A stretch of 64,000 bases of DNA, taken from NCBI RefSeq assembly GCF_016097555.1, contig NC_054704.1:43127751-43191750 (forward strand), given 5' to 3'. Source of the stretch: Gigantopelta aegis. Its lineage: Eukaryota; Mollusca; Gastropoda; Neomphalida; Peltospiridae. This document shows positions 1 to 11,516 of the stretch, one piece after another (positions within the stretch are counted from its first letter, which is position 1; each line of letters opens with the position of its first letter). The position numbers were made by a program, and so were the translations under genes. The notes beneath the pieces were generated by a model. That model searched no databases. It was not told the DNA's origin and worked only from the letters and a program-made list of their open reading frames with translations.

Positions 1-3000
1 ACTTCCCTGATTCTTGTAGTCCAATTTTAGATAATGTGTCTGTATCTTTCAATATCTTTCCCTCTGAAATAAATTTGTTTAAAGTAAATAATCTGACAGC
101 CATAGGATCATTTCAATAATACAACTAGCACTATTAATGAATCCATATAATACTTAATTTTTTTTATTTCTAATCAACAGATTAGTAAAATTAAACACTG
201 AAAGAGTATCAAAATAATAATTTAAGTTCAATCAATCGGTAAAAGGTGACAGAAAGCTGTGCTAAAAAAACCTATCTTAGTACACGTCCCCTAGGACACT
301 TCTATCATCAGAACTGCAGTGCGCTGGACCCCTGAAGGGAAAAGAAAGAGAGGACATCCGACAACAACATGGCGTCGATCAGTGGAAATAGAGATGAAGG
401 AGACAGGACACAGTTGGGGCACCATCGAGAGATTGGCAAGGGATAGACCGGTGTGGAGGAACTTCGTTGCTACCCTAAATGCCACTAGGCATGACAGGAA
501 ATGATGATGACACATCCCCTAGGCAGTAATGCACCATTTTCATTGGTTAATCGGTCACGTCATTACATCATTCCATAACCAAAGGTAGTATGTGACGTCA
601 CGTAATATATAACGTCGCTATAGCTTGCTCCAATGATTGAGTTTTCTTGAGACTTGTGTCAGAAAAACCATCTACAAATGGACTCGTGCCAGAAACTATT
701 ATTATGTTGAAAAAAAGAAGTCAATCCTATAAGCAGAGTGCAACTCATTCATAAATACATGTACAACAAAAAATATTTGTTCTGCTTTGCTTAAAAGAAT
801 TAATAAATAGTTTGTATTGTAGTATCAGAGGCCAAATATATATAACTAATCTAACAAAATAAAACTTGTTAGTGTAGTATCAGAGGCCAAATATATATAA
901 CTAATCTAACAAAATAAAACTTGTTAGTGTAGTATCAGAGGCCAAATATATATAACTAATCTAACAAAATAAAACTTGTTAGTGTAGTATCAGAGGCCAA
1001 ATATATATATATCTAATATAACAAAATAAAACTTGTTAGTGTAGTATCAGAGGCCAAATATATATAACTAATCTAACAAAATAAAACTTGTTAGTGTAGT
1101 ATCAGAGGCCAAATATATATAACTAATCTAACAAAATAAAACTTGTTAGTGTAGTATCAGAGGCCAAATATATATAACTAATCTAACAAAATAAAACTTG
1201 TTAGTGTAGTATCAGAGGCCAAATATATATAACTAATCTAACAAAATAAAACTTGTTAGTGTAGTATCAGAGGCCAAATATATATAACTAATCTAACAAA
1301 ATAAAACTTGTTAGTGTAGTATCAGAGGCCAAATATATATAACTAATCTAACAAAATAAAACTTGTTAGTGTAGTATCAGAGGCCAAATATATATAACTA
1401 ATCTAACAAAATAAAACTTGTTAGTGTAGTATCAGAGGCCAAATATATATAACTAATCTAACAAAATAAAACTTGTTAGTGTAGTATCAGAGGCCAAATA
1501 TATATAACTAATCTAACAAAATAAAACTTGTTAGTGTAGTATCAGAGGCCAAATATATATAACTAATCTAACAAAATAAAACTTGTTAGTGTAATATCAG
1601 ATGCCAAATACATATAACTAATCTAACAAAATAAAACTTGTTAGTGTAATATCAGATGCCAAATACATATAACTAATCTAACAAAATAAAACTTGTTAGT
1701 GTAGTATCAGATGCCAAATATATATAACTAATCTAACAATAAAACTTGTTAGTGTAGTATCAGATGCCAAATATATATAACTAATCTAACAAAATAAAAC
1801 TTGTCAGTGTAGTATCAGATGCCAAATATATATAACTAATCTAACAAAATAAAACTTGTTAGTGTAATATCAGAGGCCAAATATATATATATCTAATATA
1901 ACAAAATAAAACTTGTTAGTGTAGTATCAGAGGCCAAATATATATAACTAATCTAACAAAATAAAACTTGTTAGTGTAGTATCAGATGCCAAATATATAT
2001 AACTAATCTAACAATAAAACTTAAATGTTAAATGGAAGCATTAAAAATGTAAGATATGAAAGCTCATAATAACTGAACAAACAACATCTAAAAACATCTG
2101 ATCACAAATGAAATTCAGAGCTGGAAGCTCAATAAACACACAATTATTATGTACATACTTTGCTCAGCTCTGTAAGCCTGTCTGTCTGGATATAGATTTG
2201 GATCTGAAAAAAGAAACACAAGTGACGATTGCAGTGTTTTCCCAACAGTAGATACTATTAATATTCAGTTAATAAGTACAGTATTTCAACTGCAGTGTTC
2301 TTTAACTCCATAAACAGACTGGCACACCCCCATGTTGGTATGACTCATCCTCGTGATTTTAAAAAGCATGTCCACCATGTCAAATATGATCCCACAGTGG
2401 CATGCTCGTAAAACAAAAAGAATAAAGTATTTGTATTCAAATCTAAATTTTCCTCACATACATTACATCCAATAACACCACGACTGGTATATCAAAGGGC
2501 ATGGTATGTGCTGTCCTGTCTGTGGGATGGTACATATAAAAGATCCCTTGCTACTAATGGAAAAATGTAGCAGGTTTCCTTTCTAAGAATATATGTCAAA
2601 TGGGGACCGCTCTATAGTCCGAAGGTTCAATGGTCTGAAGGTTCAATAGTCCGAAGGTTCAGTAGTCTGAAGGTTCATTGATCCAACACACTGTATTCCG
2701 TAAGCATAGGCTAATGTTTTACTAAGCCTAATATGCGAGACATTTTGAGATGGTCCTTGTTACTCATAAAAAAAGAACCATAATAATATGGATAATACAG
2801 AAATTATTACACTCGCATGTGAGTCATACTGATTTTACGAAACTCATGTCAGGATTCATGTATTACACTCGCTCTCGCTCTCGCTCAAGCAATACAAAAA
2901 TCCTGACACCTGTTTCGTAATATCAGTACAACACATAAGCTCGTATAATAATTTTTATTTATGTCCCCCGGGGCACGTATAATAATCTTTATTTATGTCC

Positions 3001-6000
3001 CCCGGGTGCCAGGAAATTGCATCTACAGGAGTGCTATATAACATTTTTTAATATATAATCTTATATGGGTATAATATTATTACATGAAGCATATTAGTAT
3101 GGTTCAAATATTGATATTAAATACTACTGACCACTTCACCATGTCTCATTAAAGGCAGACTAAACTCCAACAAGAGCCTTATGTGTTGGAAAGATGCATA
3201 CCCGGACCACCAACACATACTGACACTTTAACAAATGAAAAATGCGTAATTTTAGAATTAATAAAAAACCGTGATTATTCCTGCTAACTGGGGGCAGCCA
3301 TTTTATTTCATTTTTGTGATGACCGGTGGTATAGCTTGGGGCGAAGTGACGTCAGCTCAGGTCCAACTTCTCTATTATGCACAGTGTAAACAAATGCTCT
3401 AATTTAAGACAAGGCGCTTCGCTTTCATCAACCTGACTTGTAAAACAACATAAATGACTTGATAGTATAATAAACTATTTAACTAAATATATTTCAATTT
3501 GCATCAATATAACGAAATGGAAAGAAAGAAAGAAATGTTTTATTTAACGACGCACTCAACACATTTTATTTACTGTTATATGGTGTCAGACATATGGTTA
3601 AGGACCACATAGAGTTTGAGAGGAAACCCGCTGTCGCCACTACATGGGCTACTCTTTCCGATTAGCAGCAAGGGATCTTTTATTTGCGCTTCCCACAGGC
3701 AGGATAGCACAAACCATGGCCTTTGTTGAACCAGTTATGGCTCACTGGTCGGTGCAAGTGGCTTACACCTACCCATTGAGCCTTGCGGAGCACTCACTCA
3801 GGGTTTGGAGTCGATATCTGGATTAAAAATCCCATGCCTCGACTGGGATCTGAACCCAGTACCTACCAGCCTGTAGACCGATGGCCTAACCACGACACCA
3901 CCGAGGCAGGTATAACGAAATGGAGTTATAGTTTTTTGGGGTTTTTTTAAATCCAAAGAAAAAATGCATATTATTAGGCCTATTGGTAGGATACGTTCGA
4001 GCAAAAACTACCACTCACGATACCCAAGTGATAATTTTCTTTTCTCTGGGACTACGTAATTGGTCAGTTTTGTGATTTTAGATGGGAAAGTCTACTTAAT
4101 CAAGGGTTTTACAGAATTACTTACAGTAATAAAGCTGGTAAAGTCCATTACGATTTGAGGTTATCACACAATACCCTGTGATCTTCATAAAAGAGGCACG
4201 TCTTTTTAGTGTGTCTAGACACAGTGTCTAGGGACCGTCTAAATATACACCTGCCAATCAAGACCCACAGGTACAGGCCACGGAAAGAAAAGACCAATTA
4301 AACAAGAAAACACTCCGACTATTATTTCAGTACGTGGGTTAATTTATATTCAAAATATAATACAGTTATTTCAACACTTTGATAATGGTGGTTTATTTTG
4401 TATTGAAAAATAAACCACATATACACGTTGCTGTGTCACTGGGATAGATATTATTAAGAACACTGCGATGCATTGCAAAAATCAGGTATGTTTTGTTCCT
4501 TCAGTTCGAAGACTAATTCCTGACGTGACACGTTAGGTATTACGTAACCACCAGCTCGCCAGAGGGCGTATTCACTGGGATGGTACAAAATGGCTGCGCC
4601 CGTTATATATAATAGCCGTCACATTTAACCGTTTTATTAATTAACTATGCGATTATACTTGTTGATATTAAGCAATAATGTGCATTATGTATCATTGAAT
4701 ATGCACACCAGTCCAAAAGCCTTGCTTTAGCGTTCCTTTAAGTAAATATGACATGTCCTGGGCATGTACATAAAAAAAACATTTGAAAGTCCACACTCAA
4801 GGCTTTAGCAAAGTCTCCAGATGTTATTCACCACACCACCATTTATCATGTCTTTACTTGATGTAGCAGCTTAATATATATTCCAGCTTAGGAAATACTT
4901 CTTCATTAAAAACAAATAATATAAAATAAATACTGAAATGTTTTTTCAAATCCTTCTTTGATGATTACAAGTAAGTTGGCCTATGTAGTATTTAAAATAA
5001 CCCACTGATTTGACTACAAAAGTGGTATGCTGCCAGTTATACAACAGCAAAATGAAGCAGTGCTTTCACATAAGGGTGAATAACTCAACATTTTTTAGAT
5101 CAACCTACATGTATGTTGTTGGTTTTTTGCATGTAAATTACTAAGTAAATGCATTTCCTAAAAATAGCAGACATGTAGTCCTTTCGACACTGTCCTATTT
5201 TTCACAGCCTATATTCTGACATTGAAATTGTATTAAAATACACGTAAAACTGATGGTAGCGTGCAACCTTTAACTAGAAGCTATTGTGAGACTATTAAGG
5301 CTTTAAAGGGACATTCCTGAGTTTGTTGCAATTTTTAAGATGTTATCGACTAACAGCGACTTTTGAATGACTGTAATTACATATCAAATATATTTTTTCC
5401 GTATAAAATATTAGTGGCTGTATTTTAAATGTGTTTCTGATCATTCTAGTATTTGTATTAGGTTAAATTTCATTTTATTTCCTAAAAAAAAAATGTTTTC
5501 GTACATACGAAATTATTTCAAGACAAAATCCAGTTTGGGCTTCTTACAAATATTAAGACGACCAAAAACACACTGATATTCTAAACAAGAAAATATATTT
5601 AATGCATATTTTTAGACGTTAAAAGATTTTATTAGTCAGAAACATCTTAGAATGCAGGAAACTCAGGACAGTCCCTTTAAGTCTAGACGTTAAGCATAGG
5701 ACAGATATCCAGGGCTCACCTGTACATGGCCAAATTAGCCAATTGCTAATTTTTATTCAAAGTGGCTACAACATTTAGTTTTGGCCTAATAAAGTATTCC
5801 TTAAATTAACCACATTTTAATAATTTGGAAAGTGTTCGACCCGTACCCCTCTATAGCAAGGCTCTAAAGACTAACCCTAACACTAAAACTAACCTTAACT
5901 ATTGAAAGGGGGGTATGGATCGAACTCATGCCAATAATTTTACTCGACATACACATACATAATTTATTTTCAAAAAATTGGCTAAACTAAAGTTTGTTCC

Positions 6001-8219
6001 AATGTGAGCTCAGGATAACATAGCTTTCATTGTGACCAGTCACTCAGAATGTCTGATGCCAGTGGTGCATTTCCTCATTCATAACTCATTTTAACTTGAA
6101 ATGGTAATGAAATATGTACAAGTATAAACGCTCTGTAATTACGCAGATCTATACATATTCAAAGTGGATAATTCACATACATAATACATCCATTACTAAA
6201 CAACTAACTTACTTTGTTTAAAGTAAGCCTTTTTGACATCTTCAATGGTACTTGTAGGAGAAAGCTGCAAAAATTAAGTCACAAAAAGGGAAAGAATGTT
6301 AAAAGGCCACCTAATGTATTGGAAAAATCTATAAGATTACAGTGTACACAAAACACAGAATTTTGTTTGTATTTAAATGTAGTTTTTAACAGTTTACAAA
6401 AACTGCTTAAAAAGATCAAATTAACTGTGGCATCAAATCATAAATTCAACAGAACATCAACATTATTTTTACTCAGGCCTAATCTTAAACAATTAAGACA
6501 ATAAAATGTACACTTCAAACACTATATACAAACCAGCATAGTGGTCAAGAGAAAATATTGTACACATATATACTTACACCTTTCAAATTTGTAATCTTCT
6601 TGCCTGATCGTGAGTCCAAAAGTTGAACCTGAAAAAAAAAAAAAGACAAAAAAAAAACTTCTTTATACTAATAAATGTATACAGGGTTTCTGCCAGAGGG
6701 TAAAACGGGTAAGGCACCATACCCAATTGTTTTGCAGGTTTTATTTTTTTAAGTTAATCTTTTGACACAATTATGATTTTTTAAACTCTAACCCTAAACC
6801 TAACCCATTTTCTTTCTGAGGGTTGCATTTAGCACACACATTGTAAATATTCAATTTCATAATGCCATACCCAAAACCTTCGTTCGGGCAGAAACACTGG
6901 CATATTACTTCATTACGGTACTGTCCTGATGGAATTAATGAGTCTAAATTAACTGATTTTTTCAACACTCATTCTGTTAATAAAAACAAACAATGAGTAA
7001 ACACTCAAGCTGCTAAGCTAGGATCTTTCCACACCATTTTTCATGGCTATGGTAATGCTAAGACCACATGTGCATTGCGCAATGTGTATTGGGTATTGTA
7101 TCTATACAATAAAATCATTGACAAGTTGAAGTGATTCTATGTATAAGCATTGTGTAATGCATGATGCGTAGTCCCTTATACAATGTGTATTCACTAGTTT
7201 TGAGAAACGGCTTGAATAAAAAAAAAATCCAACATCAATTTCAACATCTAAACTGTAGGAACAATTACACTTAACATTTTTCGTGATAATTGATTATATA
7301 TTTTTATAATCGATCACCACATCTATATCTATAATAATCCAGGCCATGACCATACTAATATCTTTTTTCAGTGGTTGCCCACCATAAAATTTGGTGGCTC
7401 TCAGTAAAAATCTGTGAAAAAACAGTAAAGTTAAGTTATGTTGTTTAGGGTGGGCTTTTTTTAATATTGTGAGCAATACACCGCTGTCAAGAACAATAAA
7501 GACATACAACCATGAATCAAGCACTGTGCACCAAGTACACAAGTATAGGCAGGAGTGTCGGTAGCAATTAAAAATTGGTACAGCCATGAAAGCAATATAT
7601 ATGATACGGTCTATGTTATGTGTGCCATAGGAAGAGAAAAAACATTTACGGTTACATGGCATTGCACTGGACATATGGTTAAGGACCACACAGATATGAG
7701 TGAGGAAACCCGCTGTCGCCACTTCATGAGCTACTCTTTTCGATTAGCAGCAAGGGATCTTTTATATGCACCATCCCATAGACAGGATAGCACATACCAC
7801 AGCCTTTAATGTACCAGTTGGGTGCACTGGCTGGATCAATCCCAAACCAGCCGCAAATGAAGTGAGCGCTTTACCACTGGGCTACGCTTTGCCCCAAAAG
7901 TGGTACGGCCATACTGCTTCCAATGCCACTGATAGGTGCCTAGCTTATTGCTAAATCAAACTGTTCTCACTTGCTGTTTGTTCAGCAAGACTCAAAATAT
8001 ATTTTGTGGAGTGGGAAACAATAGCTGCATCTAAAATTTTAATCTGGAAGCAAATGCTAATGAGAAGCCACTCTAAGCAAGAGGCCTATGGACATAAATG
8101 GTCACCTGAGTAAATTGTTGACCCCACCTTCCTGACTCAAGAGTACCGTGTTCCATGGAGGTCAAAATTACCAAGTTCACAATTTTGTTTTTCCATGGAT
8201 CAAAGAAGCTTCCCACTAA

Positions 8220-8253
<34 letters not shown>

Positions 8254-10113
8254 GATTTTTTAATTATTATTCACAGATACTGTTTACAATTAACTGCCAC
8301 AATCCAGCTTCCCATCAAATTTAGTTTAAAATGTTTGTATTTTTTGTGTTTTTTTAAATATAAACAATAATGTGATGTCATTAACCCAACTTTCTTCAAC
8401 TTCTAATGACATTCTCAAAAATAAATCAAACGTTGCATTTAGTTTTTAATTTATTATTTTATTTCATTCATGTAAAGTAGAATTCCAGAAAAAAATGTAA
8501 GTACAGAATATTGCATTTAATTCCTGTTATATAATTACAAAAAATAAAGACAAAATAATTGTGTTACGTTTTTTTTTTTACATACTGCAGCATTCTAACT
8601 GCTGGGTGGGTGGGACGTAGCTCAGTGGGACAGCGCTCGCCTGATGCGCGATCAATTCCAGTCGGTGGAGCCATTGGGCTATTTCTCATTCCAGCCAGTG
8701 CTCCACAACTGGTGTAACAAAGGCCATGGTATGTACTATCCTGTCTGTGGGATGGTGCATATAAAAGATCCCTTGCTGCTAATCGAAAAGAGTAGTCCAT
8801 GAAGTAGCAACAGCGGGGTTTCTCTCTCAATATATCTGTGTGGTCCGTAACCATATGTCCGACGCCATATAACGGTGTATAAAATGTGTCGAGTGTGTCG
8901 TTAAATAAAACATATCCTTCCTTCCTTCTACTGATAAGTAAATGTGTATATATGCCTGTAAATTGTAAATACATCCTAAGTATACATGTATGACTCAGCA
9001 TCTGTAACCTCTACCCAGGGCGGGATCTAGCTCAGTCTGTTGAGCTCTCGGCTGAGGTACTTGTGTCGCAGGATCGAATCACATCGGTGGATCCATGTTT
9101 CCTGTTCCACCCAGTACATCACAACTGGTCAAAGGCCGTATTATGTGATTTCCTGTCTGGGGAATGTGCATACAAAAGATCCCTTGCTGCTAATGGAAAT
9201 AATTTAGCGGATTTCCTCCAATGACTACAAGTCAAAATTACCAAATGTTTGATATCCAATAGCAGATGATTCATTAATCAATGTGCTCTAGTGGTGTCAT
9301 TAAACAAAACAAACTTTAGCTGTAACTTCTACACAGTAACAGCCAGTGTAGATTGAACTTTATCTCATCAAACTGATAAAAACATTACAATGTTTGAAAA
9401 CCGAGGTCAAGAATTTCAGACAGTGTGATAATAACTAGATAATCAATATCACCAAGAGAACTACTGAAAATTATTTAAATAATGCTTTTAAAACATATCC
9501 TGGGCACTTGATATATTATATTTAATTTACATTATATATTATATAAAAACAGATTATATTTTTTATCAACATTTCTGGTAGTGCTTGGTTGGTTATTCGA
9601 TCATGCAACACAATGAACTTAAAACCAAAATGTCCTGTTACAATGATAAAAAATATTAGGTGTCTTGTTCCATTAAGAAAATAATATGGATGGTTGGAGT
9701 CTTGGGTGGATGGATGGATGGTCACTAACATTGTCATGTGAGGTCTATAAACATAGGCAGCGTCCATGCCAGTAAATAGGCTTCTTTTCTTTAAACTATA
9801 AAGTCAAATTTATTTACAACTGCTCAGAACTGATGTCTACAGTTTTTGATAAATATTAGGTCTACTGGCACTGGGTACTCTTAACTCAATTCTAAATGCA
9901 GTGTAGACTAGAACGAGTCGTCGAGTGTTGTATTGACGTGTGTTCATGCATGATCATGTTGCGCAGGACAATGTCGGATACAAACACCAAACGTAACATT
10001 ACGAAAACTATGTTGCTATTACTAAATAATGTATACATCTCATGAAATTACATATCAAAAGAGAAGAATAATATGCATAAATAGGCTAGCTAACGGTTAA
10101 TGCAAACCTCCAT
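1..10113 (-). CDS. TECR: Very-long-chain enoyl-CoA reductase (TECR), 5' part of gene, exons 1-5
   Basis: TECR reduces the trans-2-enoyl-CoA in the last step of very-long-chain fatty-acid elongation, in the ER membrane. Five minus-strand exons join in phase: 10113..10108 (Met-Glu, donor gtttgc), 6628..6578 (VQLLDSRSGKKITNLKG), 6264..6213 (LSPTSTIEDVKKAYFKQ), 2203..2159 (NPNLYPDRQAYRAEQ, its Asn codon split) and 63..<1 (KGKILKDTDTLSKIGLQESG). Each of exons 2-5 has a polypyrimidine acceptor ending cag, and exons 2-4 have gtaagt or gtatgt donors. The order and motifs (YPDRQAYR, KGKILKD) match the ubiquitin-like N-terminal part of animal TECR, where human reads roughly YPARQSLR...KGKSLKD. The steroid-reductase-type membrane domain would lie beyond the left edge. 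Exon 1 holds only two codons; its weak donor makes it the least certain part, but human TECR also has a very short first coding exon. Family call confident; exact start moderate. Confidence 0.82.
310..504 (+). pseudogene. LINE reverse-transcriptase C-terminal fragment (RTE/endonuclease-RT type)
   Basis: The 61-codon reading frame starts MRWTPEGKRKRGHPTTTWRR and continues with MKETGHSWGTIERLARDRPVW. This RWTPxGKRxRGxPxxTWRR...WxxxExxAxDRxxW pattern is the familiar C-terminal end of endonuclease/reverse-transcriptase proteins of non-LTR elements in aquatic invertebrates. Only the last ~60 residues remain, so this is a 5'-truncated dead copy. It lies in the TECR intron between exons 4 and 5, on the strand opposite to TECR. 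Confidence 0.75.
819..2021. repeat. 55-bp minisatellite, about 22 units
   Basis: The unit (GTAGTATCAGAGGCCAAATA, then TATATAACTAATCTAACAAA, then ATAAAACTTGTTAGT) repeats head to tail with very little divergence. Variant units (ATATATATATATCTAATATAAC) occur near 995-1050 and again near 1878-1930. A run of units with TCAGATGCC replaces TCAGAGGCC toward the right end. The array lies in the TECR intron between exons 4 and 5, 138 bp from exon 4. Confidence 0.97.
2476..2602 (+). mobile_element. SINE core fragment
   Basis: It contains CACCACGACTGGTATATCAA, GTCCTGTCTGTGGGATGGTA and ATATAAAAGATCCCTTGCTA, the central domain shared by the SINEs of this window. Head and tail are missing. Confidence 0.8.
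2622..2690. repeat. 17-bp tandem repeats (GTCCGAAGGTTCAATAG type)
   Basis: Four to five degenerate copies of a 17-base unit alternate between TCCGAAGGTTCA and TCTGAAGGTTCA. The array is short and has no coding potential. Confidence 0.8.
2938..3006. repeat. 34-bp direct duplication
   Basis: A segment beginning CGTATAATAATTTTTATTTA and ending TGTCCCCCGGGGCA occurs twice in tandem with two differences. Confidence 0.85.
3153..4737. mobile_element. Nonautonomous DNA element with TTAA ends (piggyBac-like), carrying a SINE
   Basis: The block is bounded by TTAA at 3149-3152 and 4738-4741. Its ends are related inverted sequences: left AGGCAGACTAAACTCC, right end read in reverse AGGAACGCTAAAGCAAGG. 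The inverted repeat is weak (about five mismatches in 14), so assignment rests mainly on the TTAA flanks and my memory of this dispersed sequence in molluscs. No transposase frame is present. A SINE is inserted at 3522-3910. A hairpin with 12-bp arms lies at 4388-4418 (GTGGTTTATTTT / AAAATAAACCAC). Confidence 0.5.
3522..3910 (-). mobile_element. tRNA-derived SINE, full length, 14-bp target-site duplication
   Basis: Perfect 14-bp repeats TATAACGAAATGGA at 3508-3521 and 3911-3924 flank the element. In reverse, it begins with a tRNA-like head at about 3840-3910 that has an A box (GTGTCGTGGTTAGGCCAT) and a B box (GGGTTCAGATCCC). The shared core follows, then the CGTTAAATAAAACATTTCTT tail. This head differs from those of the other SINEs in the window although core and tail are the same. 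Confidence 0.92.
5307..5676. mobile_element. TTAA-flanked MITE (piggyBac-like), 370 bp
   Basis: TTAA lies on both sides (5303-5306 and 5677-5680). Terminal inverted repeats are AGGGACATTCCTGAGTTTG at the left and AGGGACTGTCCTGAGTTTCC at the right in reverse. The interior is AT-rich and noncoding. It lies in TECR intron 3, between exons 3 and 4. Confidence 0.8.
6682..6899. mobile_element. MITE with CAGGGTTTCTGCC / GGCAGAAACACTG ends
   Basis: Inverted termini of about 40 bp run CAGGGTTTCTGCCAGAGGGT at the left and, in reverse at the right, CAGTGTTTCTGCCCGAACGA. GGTA..GGCACCATACCC and ATGCCATACCC follow as subterminal mirror motifs. The interior includes AACCCTAAACCTAACCCA. The same family is inserted in the SINEs at 22382-22628 and 28241-28489. 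It lies 53 bp from TECR exon 2, in intron 1. Confidence 0.75.
7632..7897 (-). mobile_element. Degraded SINE, reverse orientation
   Basis: Read in reverse it shows the AGCCCAGTGGTAAAGCGCTC head, an ATATAAAAGATCCCTTGCTG core and GTGGTCCTTAACCATATGTC. The tail is worn away. It lies in TECR intron 1. Confidence 0.85.
8221..8254. repeat. (ATT)n microsatellite
   Basis: About eleven uninterrupted ATT triplets in TECR intron 1. Confidence 0.95.
8604..8927 (+). mobile_element. SINE, family with GTCGTTAAATAAAACA tail
   Basis: The head GGTGGGACGTAGCTCAGTGG carries the pol III A-box-like segment. The core (CCATGGTATGTACTATCCTG, ATATAAAAGATCCCTTGCTG) follows, then CCGACGCCATATAACGG and a tail ending in TTCCTT repeats. 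Near full length at about 324 bp. It lies in TECR intron 1 on the opposite strand. Confidence 0.92.
9017..9319 (+). mobile_element. SINE, family with GGTGTCATTAAACAAAAC tail
   Basis: The tRNA-like head is GGGCGGGATCTAGCTCAGTC with B-box-like AGGATCGAATC. The core matches the other SINEs, but the tail (GACTACAAGTCAAAATTACC ... CAATGTGCTCTAGTGG) is a different module. Imperfect direct repeats of about 17 bp flank it (CTGTAACCTCTACCCAG / CTGTAACTTCTACACAG, two mismatches), consistent with an older insertion. Confidence 0.9.
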
Positions 10114-10210
10114 CGCTTTACGATACTAGAACTGCCAAGGAGGGGACGCAACCGAAGAAACGAGTTGCTCCCCCTTGACTGTTACACACTTGTTTCTGAA
10201 GTTCAAGACT

Positions 10211-10258
10211 TAGTTCACCAAGATAAACCTCGCACGCGAGGTTTATCTTGGTGAACTA
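10211..10258. repeat. 48-bp perfect palindrome between 9-bp direct repeats
   Basis: Left arm TAGTTCACCAAGATAAACCT+CGC, 2-nt centre AC, then the exact reverse complement, ending GGTGAACTA. The palindrome is bordered by TTCAAGACT at 10202-10210 and 10259-10267. The layout matches a tiny fold-back insertion with a 9-bp target duplication. It lies about 100 bp upstream of the TECR start codon, in the presumed promoter or 5' UTR. Confidence 0.95.
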
Positions 10259-10425
10259 TTCAAGACTCAACTTTTTAGCAGTGTTTGTTTCAGCGTGACA
10301 GTAGTCTAGTCGTGTGCTGAGTTCAGATGGTGTAAGTTTAAGATTTTTGATACATATCATATTCAATGGCAAGGCTTGCAAGGTTCCAGCATTCAGTTAA
10401 TTCAGGCTTAAGTTTAGTACAGGGC

Positions 10426-11516
10426 CAGGGGTGGATCCAGGATTTGTTAGTTTTTGGTGTGTTGGGGGGGGGGGGGGGGGGCGGGTAATGAGAAAAGGGC
10501 ACATGGACCAACTGGTCAAATATGAAGGAATGTTTCATTTGAAGATACACTCAGCACATTTTTAATTACAGTTGAATGATATTGGATATATGGAAAAATA
10601 CCATACATATAATGAGAGAGGAAACCCGCTGCCACCACACAATTAATTTTTATATGCATGCAGCATCCCACAGACAAGATAGTACATACCATAGCCTTTG
10701 TTGCACCAGTTGCGAAGCACTTACTGGAACGAGAAATAGCCCAATGGGCCCACCTAGACTTGACAATGCATCAGACAACTATGTAGTTTACCACTGGGCT
10801 ACATTCCGTCCCAGTCTGTCAAAAGGGCATCCTAATGGAAAAAAATAATTAAGATTGACTTTTCCCAACCCTGTTTTGGCTTCGTACACAATAAATATAA
10901 TATATCTCACCGTAATTTTACTTGAAATCCATATTTCATACAATTTTTTAATCACAAGATTTTCTTCAAACACATTCAGGTGCATTAGTGGTGTTTAAAA
11001 AAAATAATAATTCAATAGCAATTTTGCATTGAAAATTTTCCAGTGTTCTAAAAACGAAAACTTCATGTACTTGGTTTATGGTTATTGTAAGGAAAAGCAA
11101 AGTTTCATCATTGGACTTCTGACATCATTCAAATTCAAAATTAGCTATATTATTACAATGCTTTGCCAACATTAAAATAAAAACTTATTTACTAACCTTG
11201 ACCCCTGTCAAAATTCTATAACACTCGGACAATGCTGTTTGCAGGTCTGTATTTTTTTTTCTTCTTCATAATTCTGCACAAAATATACGTTTAAGTTTTA
11301 AAAGATGAAAGAAATAAAAAGTACCAGTACCTTTTGTCAGATATATCATATAAAACAATTACCGTTGGATATGCTATATTTATTGTGTACGAAGACGAAA
11401 CAAGGGTCCGAAAAGTGACTGTCATCGACCTTAATTAAAAGAAGGGAATAAAAAGACACTATAATAATATTTTTAGGCGGAGCAGGTCATCTTCCTCCCC
11501 TCCTGGATCTGCCTGT
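10426..11516. mobile_element. Possible nonautonomous DNA transposon (hAT-like ends)
   Basis: The left end CAGGGGTGGATCCAGGA and the right end in reverse CACAGGCAGATCCAGGA match at 14 of 17 positions. A G-run of about 18 bases sits at 10466-10483, and GAAAAGGGCACATGGACCA follows; related sequence recurs at about 20105 and 26430. No clear 8-bp target duplication was found, so the pairing of the ends is tentative. An old SINE lies inside (10527-10813). Confidence 0.35.
10527..10813 (-). mobile_element. Old SINE copy, reverse orientation
   Basis: In reverse, the head GGGACGGAATGTAGCCCAGT is followed by GGGCCCATTGGGCTATTTCT, a worn core and GCGGGTTTCCTCTCTCATTA. The ATAAAAGATCCC segment has been lost. 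Confidence 0.85.

Noticed and set aside
8604-8680. tRNA-like sequences with A and B boxes (here and at every SINE head)
   Set aside because: They are heads of SINEs with SINE cores and tails attached. No complete cloverleaf with acceptor stem was found.
11198-11260. Possible minus-strand exon (donor-like CTTGACC...ACTAAC, acceptor-like side at 11245)
   Set aside because: The acceptor side is purine-rich in reverse and the frame does not fit TECR phase or any known protein.
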